56,677 bases of DNA from Chloroflexota bacterium (lineage in GTDB: Bacteria; Chloroflexota; Anaerolineae; UBA1429). The notes beneath the pieces are model-generated. The model worked only from the letters and a program-made list of their open reading frames with translations, was not told where the DNA came from and did no database searches. This document shows positions 17,644 through 27,099 of the stretch, piece after piece; position 1 is the stretch's first letter; the number at the start of each line of letters is the position of its first letter. A program made the translations under genes and the position numbers. Location of the stretch: assembly GCA_012841405.1 (NCBI GenBank), contig DUUT01000193.1, forward strand, positions 1 through 56,677. The letters are read 5' to 3'.

Positions 17644-18669
17644 ATGAGGACACTGATGATCGCCGGCGGCGCCGGGTTCATCGGCTCAAACTACTGTCGG
17701 CTCGTGCTCGAGCGTCATCCGGATTATCGCATCGTCGTTTATGACAAGCTCACCTATGCCGGCAATCCGGCCAACCTCGCGGACATCGCCGATGACCCCC
17801 GCTACACCTTTGTGCTCGGCGACATCTGTGACGCCGACGCCGTGCGCGCCGCTATCCGCAAGCACGACGTGGACACCATCGTCAACTTTGCCGCCGAAAC
17901 CCATGTGGACCGCTCCCTCTCCGAGCCGGGTGCGTTTATCATGACGGACGTCTATGGCACCCACGTGCTCTTGGAGGCGGTGCGCGAGCTCGGGTTGGAG
18001 CGCTTTCACCAGGTCAGCACCGATGAGGTGTACGGCGAGGTGCTCACCGGCTCTTCGGCGGAATGTGACCCCCTGGCGCCACGCAGCCCCTACTCGGCGA
18101 GCAAAGCCGGCGGCGACATGATGGTGCTCGCCTATCACGCCAGCTTTGGGCTGCCCGTGACCATCACCCGCGGCTCGAACAACATCGGCCCCTACCAGTA
18201 CCCCGAAAAGGTCGTGCCCCTGTTCATCACCAACGCCATCGACGACCTGCCCCTGCCCATCTATGGCGACGGCCACCAGATGCGCGACTATCAGTACGTC
18301 GAGGACCACTGCGAAGGCATCGACGTCGTGCTCCACCACGGCGTGCCCGGCGAGATCTATAACCTGGGCAGCGGCGTCGAGACGCGCAACATCGACATGG
18401 CCACCCTGCTGCTCGACCTGCTGGGCAAGCCCCACAGCCTGCTGCAGTACATCACCGACCGGCCCGGCCACGACCGCCGCTACTCGGTGAACATCGAAAA
18501 GGTGTGCGCTCTGGGCTGGGAGCCACGCCACACGTTTGCGCAAGCCCTGGAAAAGACGGTGCGCTGGTACGTGGAGAACGAACCGTGGTGGCGCACCATC
18601 AAGTCGGGGGATTTCTATCGCGCCTACTATGAGAAACACTATGCGGGGCGCGAGATCAAGCCAGACTAG
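17644..18669 (+). CDS. rfbB: dTDP-glucose 4,6-dehydratase
   Basis: The 341-residue protein is an extended short-chain dehydrogenase. The NAD site is GGAGFIGS (8-15), the active-site segment is 'VSTDEVYGEV', the catalytic pair is in 'YSASKAG', and the C-terminus has the RfbB-type 'TDRPGHDRRYSVN'. It converts dTDP-glucose to dTDP-4-keto-6-deoxyglucose, the branch point for rhamnose and other deoxysugars. No rfbA, rfbC or rfbD is nearby. It follows the radical SAM gene by 17 bases with GGAGGA before the ATG, so the pair is one operon. Confidence 0.93.
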   Translation: MRTLMIAGGAGFIGSNYCRLVLERHPDYRIVVYDKLTYAGNPANLADIADDPRYTFVLGDICDADAVRAAIRKHDVDTIVNFAAETHVDRSLSEPGAFIMTDVYGTHVLLEAVRELGLERFHQVSTDEVYGEVLTGSSAECDPLAPRSPYSASKAGGDMMVLAYHASFGLPVTITRGSNNIGPYQYPEKVVPLFITNAIDDLPLPIYGDGHQMRDYQYVEDHCEGIDVVLHHGVPGEIYNLGSGVETRNIDMATLLLDLLGKPHSLLQYITDRPGHDRRYSVNIEKVCALGWEPRHTFAQALEKTVRWYVENEPWWRTIKSGDFYRAYYEKHYAGREIKPD

Positions 18670-18785
18670 GCCGTGTTTCACACATGCACCCAGAGAAACG
18701 ATGTCGCCCCTCGCTTACGCTCGGGGCCCTGATGCCCATCGCCAAGGCTTCTCGCCACGCTCAGAACGACGCTGTGGCCCTGTTC
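18666..18785. repeat. Intergenic repeat, copy A
   Basis: The segment starts at the stop codon of rfbB. Both of its ends resemble the segment after argJ (34306-34462): a CTAGG-CGTGTT-CACC start, a TCGCCCC hairpin, and a right end with 13 identical bases (GAACGACGCTGTG at 18764-18776). The middle differs. In this copy the hairpin GCCCC-GGGGC lacks a T run. Confidence 0.5.
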
Positions 18786-18872
18786 AAACGCCACCTAGCG
18801 CTCAGCCCCTGACGGGTGAGCTAGGACGCCATCGGGCGCCACGGCGCTGGAGGGCGCACACACCGCTTGCGG

Positions 18873-20030
18873 CTAGCGTGCCTTTTGCCACACTGCGCTC
18901 TGGCGCCCCGTCAGGTGGCGCAAGCCGCCGACGAGCGCCGCAGCGTTGAGCATCACCACGTACAGGGGCGCCATGAGCCAACCCGGCCGGTGGCCGCGCC
19001 GCGCCGCCACCCAACCCGCCAGCGCCCCCCCGTACCCGATGATCTGGGCCGCCAGCAGCGCATCGTAGAGCGGGCCCGCCCGGAGGATCCCCAGAGCGAC
19101 GCACGTCGCCAGCGCCAGCACAAAGAGGCTCGGCGTCACCATCCAGCGCAGCATGCGGTGCGAGAGGTATTGAAAACGCACCAGTCGGCTGGGGTGGCTC
19201 CGCATCCCCGGCAGCAGAGTCCAGGCCTGCCATCCCCCCGCGGCATTGCGCGTGCGGCGCACCCATTCCCCGCGCAGGCTGGCGGACGAGCGCTCAAAGG
19301 CCAACGCCTGCGGGTCAAAGATCAGGCGCCATCCGGCCTCCACGAGGCGCAGCGAGGCCACGAAATCGTCGAGGATCACCCCCTCTTCGGGTGGCACAAA
19401 AGCCTCCCGCCGCACCGCCCACACCTCGCCGGGCGCCCCCATGGCAGAGCTAACGGCGCTGTCGCACGCCTTGAGGAACGACTCGTAGCGCCAGTAGAGC
19501 CCCTCGCCCTTGCCAGAGGGCGTCTCCCCTTCGTCGAGCATGCGCTTGGCGCCGCTGGCTCCCCCGACAGCCGGATCGGCAAAGTGGCGCACGAGGCGTC
19601 GCACCCCATTGCGCTCCAGGAAGCAGTTGGCGTCAGAGAAGAGTACGATCTCGCCCCGCGTCGCCGGAAAGGCGCGCGCGATCGCCGCCGACTTGCCGCG
19701 CCGCTCAACCTCGTGGAGCAGCCGCACCCGGGGAGACGCAAACGACCGCACGATATCGGGCGTGCGGTCGTTCGAGCCATCGGTGACGATGACGAGCTCT
19801 AGCTTGTCCTCGGGATAGTCCAGGGCGAGGGTGTTGTCTATCTTTTGCGCGATGCACGCCTCTTCGTTGTACGCCGCCACCAGCACGCTGACGGTCGGCT
19901 CGATGTCGGCCGTGGCGTGGGGCCGAGGGCGTAGCCGCGCCAGGGCCGCGATGATGAGGGGATAGCCCACGTAGGTGTAGGCGATCCCCGCCAGCGAGGC
20001 CCACAGGATCGCTTGCAGGATGTGCAGCAT
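18873..20030 (-). CDS. Family 2 glycosyltransferase, membrane-bound
   Basis: The 385-residue protein has one N-terminal helix, a cytoplasmic GT-A domain and about three C-terminal helices. The nucleotide-sugar motifs are 'VSVLVAAYNEE', 'VTDGSNDRT', 'LFSDANCFL' (DxD-like) and 'ILDDFV', with 'WVRRTRNAAGGW' in place of the QxxRW acceptor motif. It resembles processive or polyprenyl-linked glycan synthases. It is the third gene of a leftward set with galactokinase and an HAD hydrolase. ATG 20030 is chosen because the upstream frame enters the galactokinase gene. Confidence 0.88.
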   Translation of the reverse strand: MLHILQAILWASLAGIAYTYVGYPLIIAALARLRPRPHATADIEPTVSVLVAAYNEEACIAQKIDNTLALDYPEDKLELVIVTDGSNDRTPDIVRSFASPRVRLLHEVERRGKSAAIARAFPATRGEIVLFSDANCFLERNGVRRLVRHFADPAVGGASGAKRMLDEGETPSGKGEGLYWRYESFLKACDSAVSSAMGAPGEVWAVRREAFVPPEEGVILDDFVASLRLVEAGWRLIFDPQALAFERSSASLRGEWVRRTRNAAGGWQAWTLLPGMRSHPSRLVRFQYLSHRMLRWMVTPSLFVLALATCVALGILRAGPLYDALLAAQIIGYGGALAGWVAARRGHRPGWLMAPLYVVMLNAAALVGGLRHLTGRQSAVWQKAR

Positions 20031-20085
20031 GGGTGCGGTGTCTCGGTTGGTGGAGCCAGCTGCTGGCCAGGCTCTGGCTCGGTCC

Positions 20086-21264
20086 TCAGGCGCGGCGCAG
20101 CAGCCTGACCCCATCCTCCGCCGCGCAGACATAGATGCGTGGCTCCAGGCCCGTGGCGTCGGTGTACTCGCGTGCCACGCTGTGCTGGAATGCCTCCGTC
20201 GCCTCGTCCTGCACCAGGTTCACCGTGCAGCCGCCGAACCCCGCACCCGTCATGCGCGCCCCCAGGACGCCCGGTTGGCGCCAGGCCGCCTCGACCATGG
20301 CATCGAGCTCGGCACAGCTCACCTCATAGTCATCGCGCAGGCTGACGTGAGAGGCGTTCATCAGCTCGCCAAAACGCTGCAGGTCGTCCCTGCCCAAGGC
20401 GTCCACGGCATCGAGGACGCGCTGGTTCTCAGTGATGACGTGGCGGCACCGCTTTCGCGTGACGGGCGCCAGCTCATCCTGGCGCGCCTCGAACGTCGCC
20501 ACGCTCACATCGCGCAGCGCGGGCACGCCCAGGGCGCGCGCGCCCGCCTCGCACTCGTTGCGCCGCGTGTTGTACTCTGAATCCACCAGCCCCCGGCGTT
20601 TCTGTGTATCGCAGATCACCAGGCTGACCCCCGCGGGCACGGGTACGAGCTCGTAATCGAGGCTGCGGCAATCGATGAGCAGCGCGTGGTCGCGCCGCCC
20701 CAGGGAGATGATGTACTGGTCCATGATGCCGCACCGCATCCCCACGAACTCGTTCTCCGCCTTTTGGCACAGCAGCGCCCGCTCGACGCCGTCCAGGTCC
20801 AGGTCGCTCAGCGTCTGGAAGGTGAACGCCGTGGCCACTTCGATGGCCGCCGAGGAGGAGAGGCCCGACGCGACGGGCACATCCCCCGCGACCACGGCAT
20901 CCATCCCCTGGAGGGTATAGCCCGCGCCCTGCAGCGCCCACGCCACCCCGCGCTCATAGTTGCTCCAGCGCCGGTTCGTATCGGGACGAAGGTCATCCAG
21001 GTCAAACTGCGCCGACTCGCGCATATCGGCTGCGTACAGCTGCACCGTCCGATCGGCGCGCGGCCGCGCGGCGATCACGATGTGCCGGTCGATCGCTGCC
21101 GGGAGCACGAACCCGTCGCTATAGTCCGTGTGTTCGCCGATCAGGTTCACACGTCCAGGAGCCGCCACGACGATGGTGGCATCCCCCCCAAACTCGCGCG
21201 CAAAGGCGTCGGTCACGCGCGTGGCAAGCCCTTGCAGCCTGGGATCAGCGTCCGCGAAGGTCAT
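20086..21264 (-). CDS. galK: Galactokinase
   Basis: The 392-residue GHMP kinase has the galactokinase signature 'GRVNLIGEHTDYSDG', the phosphate loop 'VASGLSSSAAIEV', the catalytic Asp in 'CGIMDQYI' and the C-terminal 'ARMTGAGFGGC'. It phosphorylates galactose to galactose 1-phosphate in the Leloir pathway. No galT or galE lies nearby, and the partner genes are a HAD hydrolase and a GT2. Its start overlaps the stop of the HAD gene by 20 bases, which implies co-translation. Confidence 0.95.
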   Translation of the reverse strand: MTFADADPRLQGLATRVTDAFAREFGGDATIVVAAPGRVNLIGEHTDYSDGFVLPAAIDRHIVIAARPRADRTVQLYAADMRESAQFDLDDLRPDTNRRWSNYERGVAWALQGAGYTLQGMDAVVAGDVPVASGLSSSAAIEVATAFTFQTLSDLDLDGVERALLCQKAENEFVGMRCGIMDQYIISLGRRDHALLIDCRSLDYELVPVPAGVSLVICDTQKRRGLVDSEYNTRRNECEAGARALGVPALRDVSVATFEARQDELAPVTRKRCRHVITENQRVLDAVDALGRDDLQRFGELMNASHVSLRDDYEVSCAELDAMVEAAWRQPGVLGARMTGAGFGGCTVNLVQDEATEAFQHSVAREYTDATGLEPRIYVCAAEDGVRLLRRA

Positions 21265-21985
21265 CGATACCCCCTGTCCGAAGGAGTGTCAGCAAATGGC
21301 GCAGATCGCCCCGCGCATCGCAGGCGACGTCGCCAGTATCCGTGCGGGTTCCACGATCAACAAGATAGGTGCACAGGCCCAAGTCGCGGGCCGGCATATC
21401 CGCCACCGGGCTGTCGCCGACCATCAGGCATTCCTCTGGTTGGCGCCCGAGCCCCTCGAGGATCTCGCGGAAAAAGTGCGGATGGGGCTTGCAGGCGTGC
21501 ATCTCTTCATAGCACGCCACCCAGTGGTACGGGAACTCTTCAAGGGGCACATCCGCCCACCGCAGGCGCGCCAGAACGGCGACCCGGGGAAAGACCGGCT
21601 GCGTGGCGATGGCCACCTGCAGGCCATTGTCGAACGCCCAGGCGACGAGCTCGCGGGCGGCGGGGTCGACGGTGGTGACGGCGCGCAACGCCTCGAACTC
21701 GTGGGCGTAGAAATCGTCGAACAGCGCGCGGAGGGCGTCGCGCTCGCGCCGCAAGCGCGCAAAGAACACGCGCTCAAAGACCTCGGCGTTCGTGCCACCA
21801 CGGCCATCGTTGCGCTCCATGGCACGCGTCGCGACGGTGAGGGCTTCGGCAAAGCGCCCCACCGGTACGGTGTCTTGCACCTTGGCGATCAACGCTCGGA
21901 AATAACGCGACAAGAACTCGTCGGCGTCATTCACCAACAGCGTGTCGTCCAAGTCCAGCAGGAGTGCCCTGATGGGCCCGGCCAC
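21245..21985 (-). CDS. HAD-superfamily hydrolase
   Basis: The 246-residue protein has motif I 'LLLDLDDTLL' (nucleophile D11, acid/base D13), motif III lysine in 'CKPHPHFF' and motif IV 'MVGDSPVADM', with a helical cap between about 20 and 110. It is a phosphatase or phosphoglycolate-type hydrolase acting on a small phosphate ester. The substrate cannot be read from the sequence. Placement immediately before galactokinase, with overlap, suggests a sugar phosphate. Confidence 0.88.
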   Translation of the reverse strand: MAGPIRALLLDLDDTLLVNDADEFLSRYFRALIAKVQDTVPVGRFAEALTVATRAMERNDGRGGTNAEVFERVFFARLRRERDALRALFDDFYAHEFEALRAVTTVDPAARELVAWAFDNGLQVAIATQPVFPRVAVLARLRWADVPLEEFPYHWVACYEEMHACKPHPHFFREILEGLGRQPEECLMVGDSPVADMPARDLGLCTYLVDRGTRTDTGDVACDARGDLRHLLTLLRTGGIDDLRGR

Positions 21986-22006
21986 TCGTCGCCCCCCTTT
22001 TCGTGG

Positions 22007-22030
22007 CGGGGCGCCATCGGCGGCGCCCCG
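22007..22030 (-). terminator. Hairpin terminator of the SEC-C gene
   Basis: A 9-bp G+C stem (CGGGGCGCC / GGCGCCCCG) with a six-base loop lies just after the SEC-C gene and before the HAD gene. Confidence 0.55.
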
Positions 22031-22048
22031 ATGTCTTTGGGTGTGCGA

Positions 22049-23047
22049 TCAGGTGTCGCGTCCTGGGATGAGGATCGATGGGCGTTCCGCCGCGCGGCCG
22101 CCCTCGGGCTGCGGCTCCGCGTCGTCCTCCGCCCCGGGAAGGACGATGCCCGACGCCGTACGGTGTACCGGCGCCCGGCGGGACTCGGGCCGCGAGCTCT
22201 GCTGTGCCTCCTCCCTCATGCGCTCGCGTGCCTCGCGCTCGTCGTGAGCGAACAAGGCGTCACGCGCCGCCGAGGGGTCGTGGAAGCGTGTGCCGGGACC
22301 CAGCTGCGAGCGGTAGGGCACACCTCGGCTCGACAGCAGGAACGCCTGAAAGATATACCCGCGCTCCCGCAAAAAGGCGTCCAGGTCGGCACTCGGGCGC
22401 TCCTCCTGATAGAGGCGCAAGGCGTTGCGCACGAACGCCACCATGTCGCCCTCCAGGCTGCCGGGAAGCACCATCACGGCAAACGAAAAATGCCGCTCGC
22501 CACGGTACTCGTAGAGCCGCCCCACGAGCACATCGCCCACCTGCGCGTTCCGCGCCAGCGCCGGCGCCCGCACGTCGAGTTCGCGCTCGCGGAGGGAGTC
22601 GTAGAGCGTCAGCTTCTCGCCGGCCCGCGACGCGATGCGGTACATCCCCGTCAGCGAGGTCATCCACGCGCGCAACAGCGTCTTGGCGTCATCGGGGAAC
22701 TGGGCCGCCTCACGCTCCAGGAACAGGGCGAGCACCGGCTGCCCATCGGCCTGGGTGCGATAGTCATGGGCGAACCACTCCATGAAGCGGCGCACGTCGT
22801 CCGGCGTCAGCGCCGCCATGCCGTCGAGGCTAAAGGCGCCCCCCCAGAACACCTGGAAGGCGTTGGCCAGGTCCGCTACATAGCGCGCTGATTGCGCGTA
22901 CCGGTAGAGCCGGTTCAGCAGGTAGGCCTCATCGTAGCCCAGCTGCAACTCCTGAGACCGGCTCAGCTGATCCCGGCGCATGCAACAATTCTTGTACTTG
23001 CGTCCGCTGCCACAGGGACAGGGATCATTGCGTCCAACAGGCGGCAT
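22049..23047 (-). CDS. SEC-C motif protein of unknown function
   Basis: The 332-residue protein begins with a SEC-C zinc-binding motif, 'NDPCPCGSGRKYKNCC' (Cys 10, 12, 21 and 22), as found at the C-terminus of SecA. The next 250 residues are helical with no recognised domain. The last 60 are charged and probably disordered. Stand-alone SEC-C proteins are common but mostly uncharacterised; the motif may bind ribosomal or secretory partners. The gene has its own promoter (23088-23116) and terminator, so it is probably monocistronic. Confidence 0.8.
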   Translation of the reverse strand: MPPVGRNDPCPCGSGRKYKNCCMRRDQLSRSQELQLGYDEAYLLNRLYRYAQSARYVADLANAFQVFWGGAFSLDGMAALTPDDVRRFMEWFAHDYRTQADGQPVLALFLEREAAQFPDDAKTLLRAWMTSLTGMYRIASRAGEKLTLYDSLRERELDVRAPALARNAQVGDVLVGRLYEYRGERHFSFAVMVLPGSLEGDMVAFVRNALRLYQEERPSADLDAFLRERGYIFQAFLLSSRGVPYRSQLGPGTRFHDPSAARDALFAHDEREARERMREEAQQSSRPESRRAPVHRTASGIVLPGAEDDAEPQPEGGRAAERPSILIPGRDT

Positions 23048-23087
23048 TGCCAGCTATCCTCCAGCCATCAGCTACAACGTTCTCATC

Positions 23088-23116
23088 ATGGTACCACGAC
23101 CGGGGGCGGGCGTCAA
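23088..23116 (-). promoter_or_regulatory. Promoter of the SEC-C gene
   Basis: On the minus strand TTGACG (23116-23111) and TACCAT (23093-23088) are 17 bases apart, about 40 bases upstream of the ATG at 23047. Confidence 0.65.
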
Positions 23117-23288
23117 CGCAGCGCAAACCTCGTGTCCATGATCCATGAAAAGGTCACCCCTCGACTCGTCGGTGATATGTCCCTCCCCATGCGCGCAGGG
23201 CGTTCCGTGGCCAGCAGGGATTGGTGACGGCCCGCTTCCCCGCGGCGTAGGCGACGCCTGCCGACCCCTGCGTCCATCCCCATGTCCG

Positions 23289-25127
23289 TCACGCCTCGCC
23301 CTGCGGACGGATGGGGGCGCGCCGTTCGCACTCGGGCCCCTGCGCCCCACGATACAGGACGAGGTAGCATTCCCAGCGGGCGTCGTCCTGGGGCACGGGA
23401 GACAGCGCGTCCTCGGCAGCAAAGCGCAGGTGTGGCCCGCGACTCTCATCGCGCTGTAGCGCCGCCGTGACCACCAGCCGGGCGCACTGCAGGGCGTTGA
23501 GCGCCTCGATAGACCGCGACGGCGCCGCAGCATCTGGACGCACACCGCGACGCTCGGCCTCTGCCAGCATGTCCGCCGCCCGGCTCAGCCCTGCAGCGGT
23601 ACGGTGGACGCCACACTCCCGAGCCATCGTTGTGCGCACGGTGGTCCACACAGCAGCGGCCTCTTGCCCCGTGGAGGTCAGCAGCGCCGCGACGGCCTCG
23701 GCAGCACGGGCGTCGGTCACCTCCTCCCCCGACCGAGCCCCCTCGGCAAAACGCGCCGCCGCCTCCCCGGCAATACGGCCAAACACCTGGCCATCCAGCA
23801 GCGCGTTACCACCGGGGCGGTTGGCGCCGTGCTGCCCACCGGCCACCTCGCCGGCGGCGTACAGCCCCGGAACGGTGGTATCGCCCGCGGTGCGGATCTT
23901 GACACCGCCCTGAAAGTGCTGCACGGCGGGCGCAATCTCGACCATGTTGCCCGCCGCCAGGTCGATGCCGCGCTCGGCCAACCAGGCCACCGATGGCGGA
24001 TTGATCGCCTGCAGCCTGCCGAGGGGGGTCCGCGCCTCCGACCCGTCGAGCGCCAACCCGTGGCCCTCACCGGCATACCAGGTGCGCACCCACGGGGAGA
24101 GGCTCCCCAGGTCGAGCCCCTGCGGATCCCGCCCATAGTCCAGATACACCCTGCGCCCCGCCGCAATCTCGGCAGCCACGGCGATGTCGATGACGTGGGA
24201 TCGATCGCGGATCGATACCGGCCAGCTGGCCCCCTTCGAAAAGAGCACGTCATAGACGGCATGCACGCCCTCACCGGCGAGGGGGCCGCGCGCACCGAGC
24301 AGGTAGCGCAGCAGGAGCTCTTCCCCGCGATCATTCACCACCCGGGGCAGCGCCCGCATCATGCTCCCGGAGCACGCCAGGTGCGTGGCGACCGAGCAGA
24401 GGCCAATCTGGATGAACTCGAGGTTCACCAACTCGGCGCCAGCGCGATAGGCCAGCGCATAGCCGTCTCCCGTGCAATCGGGGGGAAAGACGTTCATGCC
24501 AAAGCACTGTCCCGCGCCTCCGGTGGCCAGGACCACCGCCCCGGCCGACACCCCGATGACGTGGCCGTCCTCCTCCGATACCAGTGCCGCGCCGACCACA
24601 CGCCGGTGCTCGGCATCGCACAGCAACTCGGCGACGAGATGGCGCTCGATGACGCGCACCGGCAGCTCGCGCAGCCGGCGCACCAGCGCCTCTTCGATGT
24701 GATTCGCCGTATGCGGCCCCGTGTAGCAGGCCCGCGGGTACTCCGAGCCATCCGTGTGGAACTGGTCCGGCGTGCCATCCGCCCGCCGCGCCCAGGGCAC
24801 CCCGAGGCGATCAAGATAGTCAAAGGCCTCGGCGCCGCCGCGCGCCAGAATCACCGCCAGGTCGGCGTCCGACACGCACCCACCGATGCGATAGATGTCA
24901 TCAGCGTGCGACCGCCACGACGCCTCACCCCCGGGAGGCGTCGTCGGCAGAGCGGCGTGAAAGGCCATGCGATCCGAGCAGGCGGTAGCGGTAACCCCGC
25001 TCCGGCCCAGTGCGCCCTTGGTGACCAGGACCACCCGCTGGCCAGGTCGCGCCTCTGCGGCAGCGATGGCGGCGCGCAGTCCCGCGCCTCCGCCGCCAAC
25101 GACCAGCACGTCGCAGTGCAGGCTCAT
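23289..25127 (-). CDS. FAD-dependent oxidoreductase (fumarate reductase / aspartate oxidase flavoprotein family)
   Basis: The 612-residue flavoprotein has the dinucleotide motif 'VLVVGGGGAGLRAA' (about 7-20), the substrate-binding 'GRSGVTATAC', 'GPHTANHIEEAL', and the FAD-closing 'GANRPGGNALLDGQVFGR'. A C-terminal helical domain follows. This is the family of succinate dehydrogenase/fumarate reductase subunit A, L-aspartate oxidase and APS reductase alpha. No iron-sulfur subunit gene or nadA/nadC is adjacent, so none of those assignments is supported. Its ATG overlaps the stop of the DUF362-fusion gene (ATGA), so the two are translated together. Its electron partner may be the cysteine-containing fusion protein; that is inference. 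Confidence 0.85.
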   Translation of the reverse strand: MSLHCDVLVVGGGGAGLRAAIAAAEARPGQRVVLVTKGALGRSGVTATACSDRMAFHAALPTTPPGGEASWRSHADDIYRIGGCVSDADLAVILARGGAEAFDYLDRLGVPWARRADGTPDQFHTDGSEYPRACYTGPHTANHIEEALVRRLRELPVRVIERHLVAELLCDAEHRRVVGAALVSEEDGHVIGVSAGAVVLATGGAGQCFGMNVFPPDCTGDGYALAYRAGAELVNLEFIQIGLCSVATHLACSGSMMRALPRVVNDRGEELLLRYLLGARGPLAGEGVHAVYDVLFSKGASWPVSIRDRSHVIDIAVAAEIAAGRRVYLDYGRDPQGLDLGSLSPWVRTWYAGEGHGLALDGSEARTPLGRLQAINPPSVAWLAERGIDLAAGNMVEIAPAVQHFQGGVKIRTAGDTTVPGLYAAGEVAGGQHGANRPGGNALLDGQVFGRIAGEAAARFAEGARSGEEVTDARAAEAVAALLTSTGQEAAAVWTTVRTTMARECGVHRTAAGLSRAADMLAEAERRGVRPDAAAPSRSIEALNALQCARLVVTAALQRDESRGPHLRFAAEDALSPVPQDDARWECYLVLYRGAQGPECERRAPIRPQGEA

Positions 25128-27055
25128 GCGTCCTTGCCCTCCAGTCGTCCTCCCAGAACGCGGCGTAGATAGGCCAACTCGGATACCGCCGCCGCGTCGG
25201 GTGCTGGGCCGAACCACTCGACGGACACGTAGCCGTCGTAGCGGCTATCGGCCAGCGCTGCCAAGAACGTCTGGTAATCCATGGCGCCGTCCTCCAGCGG
25301 AAGGCCGCTCTGCCAGCGCCCCCCCTCGCAGCGGACGTTCTTGAGGTGCAGGATGCGTACGTACGGCTCCAAGCGCTTGAGTGCCGCGACGGGGTCCTCG
25401 CCGCGGGCGTACAGGTTGCAGATGTCGAGGTTCACTGCGAGGTGGGGCACATTCGCCTGTCGAATCAGCCGCAGCGTGCTGTCGGTGGTGTCGTGCAGGT
25501 GACCATCGTGGGTCTCGAGGGCCAGCGTGACGCCCACCGCGGCGGCCATGGCGCCCATGCGCTGCAGCCCCGCGACCACCGCCCGCCACACCCCAATGGA
25601 CGCCTCGGCCGAGTTGCCGCCACCCGTAAAGACGCGCAGGAGCGGCGCGTCCAGCGCCCGGCAGTAGCCCAAGACCCGATCCGCCGTCGCCAGGCTCCCC
25701 TCGAGGTCGTCGACGAGATCAAAGTAGGCGCTCACCATGGGTACCTCAAGCCCCAGGTCTCGCAGCTGCTGTGCGAGGGCCTCGACCCGTCCTCCCTCAG
25801 CGATGAGGCGGTCCACATGCGGCCCCCACACCTCGATCCCCGCGTATCCGGCGGCGGCCACCCGGGGTGCCACGTCCTCGATGGCCTCATCGCGCCAGGC
25901 GATGGAGCACATGGCGGCGCGCATGGGGCGCACAAGCAGCTCGTCGAGCCCCTTACCCACCTGGTAAGCGAGCGGTGGGCACCCCGGCTCGTAGTGGCCC
26001 AGGTGCCGATAGCGATACGCGCAGTTGCCATAGATCAGCGCCCGGCCGCCCTCCACCTGGGGCTCAGTGGTCTGTGGCCCAGCGATGATCGTCACCCCTT
26101 CCATCGCTGCCAGGGAGGGGCGATGGCTCGCGGCGAGGAGGCCCCCAGCCAACGCCTGCCGACACGACGCGCAGACCCAGTCCGCCAGCAGACGGTGCTG
26201 CCCGCAGTACGGCTCGGGGTCACGCGGCGCCGGCGCGATGCGCACCCCTGCCGTCGCCTCTGCCAGGTCATCGCCCACAAGCTCAATCGCATCGAGATTC
26301 GCCGGCCCCATCCGCCGCGCGATGGCCTCCTGCAGGTGGAACACCTCGGCCGGGTCCTGCCCAACGATACGCGTCCCCACGAGGTCCGCCGCCACCACGT
26401 TGTCGGCCACCGTGATGAGGTCCGTGCGCACGGGCGTGCCCTCCGAGGGAAAGTTGCCCTCCAGGGTGTACACCGCGTCGGTGATAACCAGGTCGCTCGG
26501 GCGGCGGTAGTTAAGGTCGCAGATGGAGCCATCGAGGCCGTACTGGTGGACATAGCGCGTGGCCATGTCCGGCATCAGCCCCATCAGGTTCTTCATCCCG
26601 TTGGAGAACTTGGTCAGGGCGTGGGTACGCAGGCCGGGGATGTTGATGAACACGTCGCACGCATCCACGATGGTCGGCCAGGGCACCTGGTGGGCGAGGG
26701 TACGCGCACCGGACAGGGAGATGTGGCGATGCTCCGCCGTATCCAACGATACGAGTTCGGCGTATCGCGCAATCTCTTCGTAGCCCTTGAAGATGAGGTC
26801 ATAGTGGGGCGACCGCTCGATCACGACGACGCGCGCCCCACAGGCGTGGCACAGCCGTGCCACCTCGAGCACCACCGCCGGGTGCGTCACCTTGCCCGAC
26901 TCGGGCACGGCACGCGTGAACATGTTGACCTTGATGGCCACCAGAGCACCGGGGCGCACATAGCGCTCGATGCCACCCAACAGACCGATGCCATGCCGCA
27001 CGGCTTCGCCAATGCTCTCCGTAACCCGCACCACCGCCACCCGCGCATGTGCCAT
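25124..27055 (-). CDS. Fusion protein: DUF362 domain plus TIM-barrel sugar isomerase/epimerase
   Basis: One uninterrupted 643-residue frame holds two unrelated parts. Residues 1-280 are a DUF362 domain ('IKVNMFTRAVPESGKVTHP', 'INIPGLRTHALTKFSNGMKN', 'ITDAVYTLEGNFPSEG'). Residues 280-375 contain cysteines 284, 295, 298, 345 and 359, possibly ligands for an iron-sulfur cluster or other metal. From about 380 follows a xylose-isomerase-like (AP endonuclease 2) barrel with metal-type residues E514 ('LALETHDGH'), D544, H570 ('ILHLKNV') and E613 ('VSVEWFG'). ATG 27055 has AGGGAGGGG upstream, and a strong promoter lies at 27100-27128. The flavoprotein follows with an ATGA overlap. The reaction is unknown. 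Confidence 0.82.
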   Translation of the reverse strand: MAHARVAVVRVTESIGEAVRHGIGLLGGIERYVRPGALVAIKVNMFTRAVPESGKVTHPAVVLEVARLCHACGARVVVIERSPHYDLIFKGYEEIARYAELVSLDTAEHRHISLSGARTLAHQVPWPTIVDACDVFINIPGLRTHALTKFSNGMKNLMGLMPDMATRYVHQYGLDGSICDLNYRRPSDLVITDAVYTLEGNFPSEGTPVRTDLITVADNVVAADLVGTRIVGQDPAEVFHLQEAIARRMGPANLDAIELVGDDLAEATAGVRIAPAPRDPEPYCGQHRLLADWVCASCRQALAGGLLAASHRPSLAAMEGVTIIAGPQTTEPQVEGGRALIYGNCAYRYRHLGHYEPGCPPLAYQVGKGLDELLVRPMRAAMCSIAWRDEAIEDVAPRVAAAGYAGIEVWGPHVDRLIAEGGRVEALAQQLRDLGLEVPMVSAYFDLVDDLEGSLATADRVLGYCRALDAPLLRVFTGGGNSAEASIGVWRAVVAGLQRMGAMAAAVGVTLALETHDGHLHDTTDSTLRLIRQANVPHLAVNLDICNLYARGEDPVAALKRLEPYVRILHLKNVRCEGGRWQSGLPLEDGAMDYQTFLAALADSRYDGYVSVEWFGPAPDAAAVSELAYLRRVLGGRLEGKDA

Positions 27056-27099
27056 GTCGCCCCTCCCTCTCGGGTGCCTGTGTCCGTCGGAGCGCCGAC

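Noticed and set aside
23289..25127. L-aspartate oxidase (nadB)
   Set aside because: The family is right, but no nadA or nadC is near, and the coupled DUF362 fusion argues for another role.
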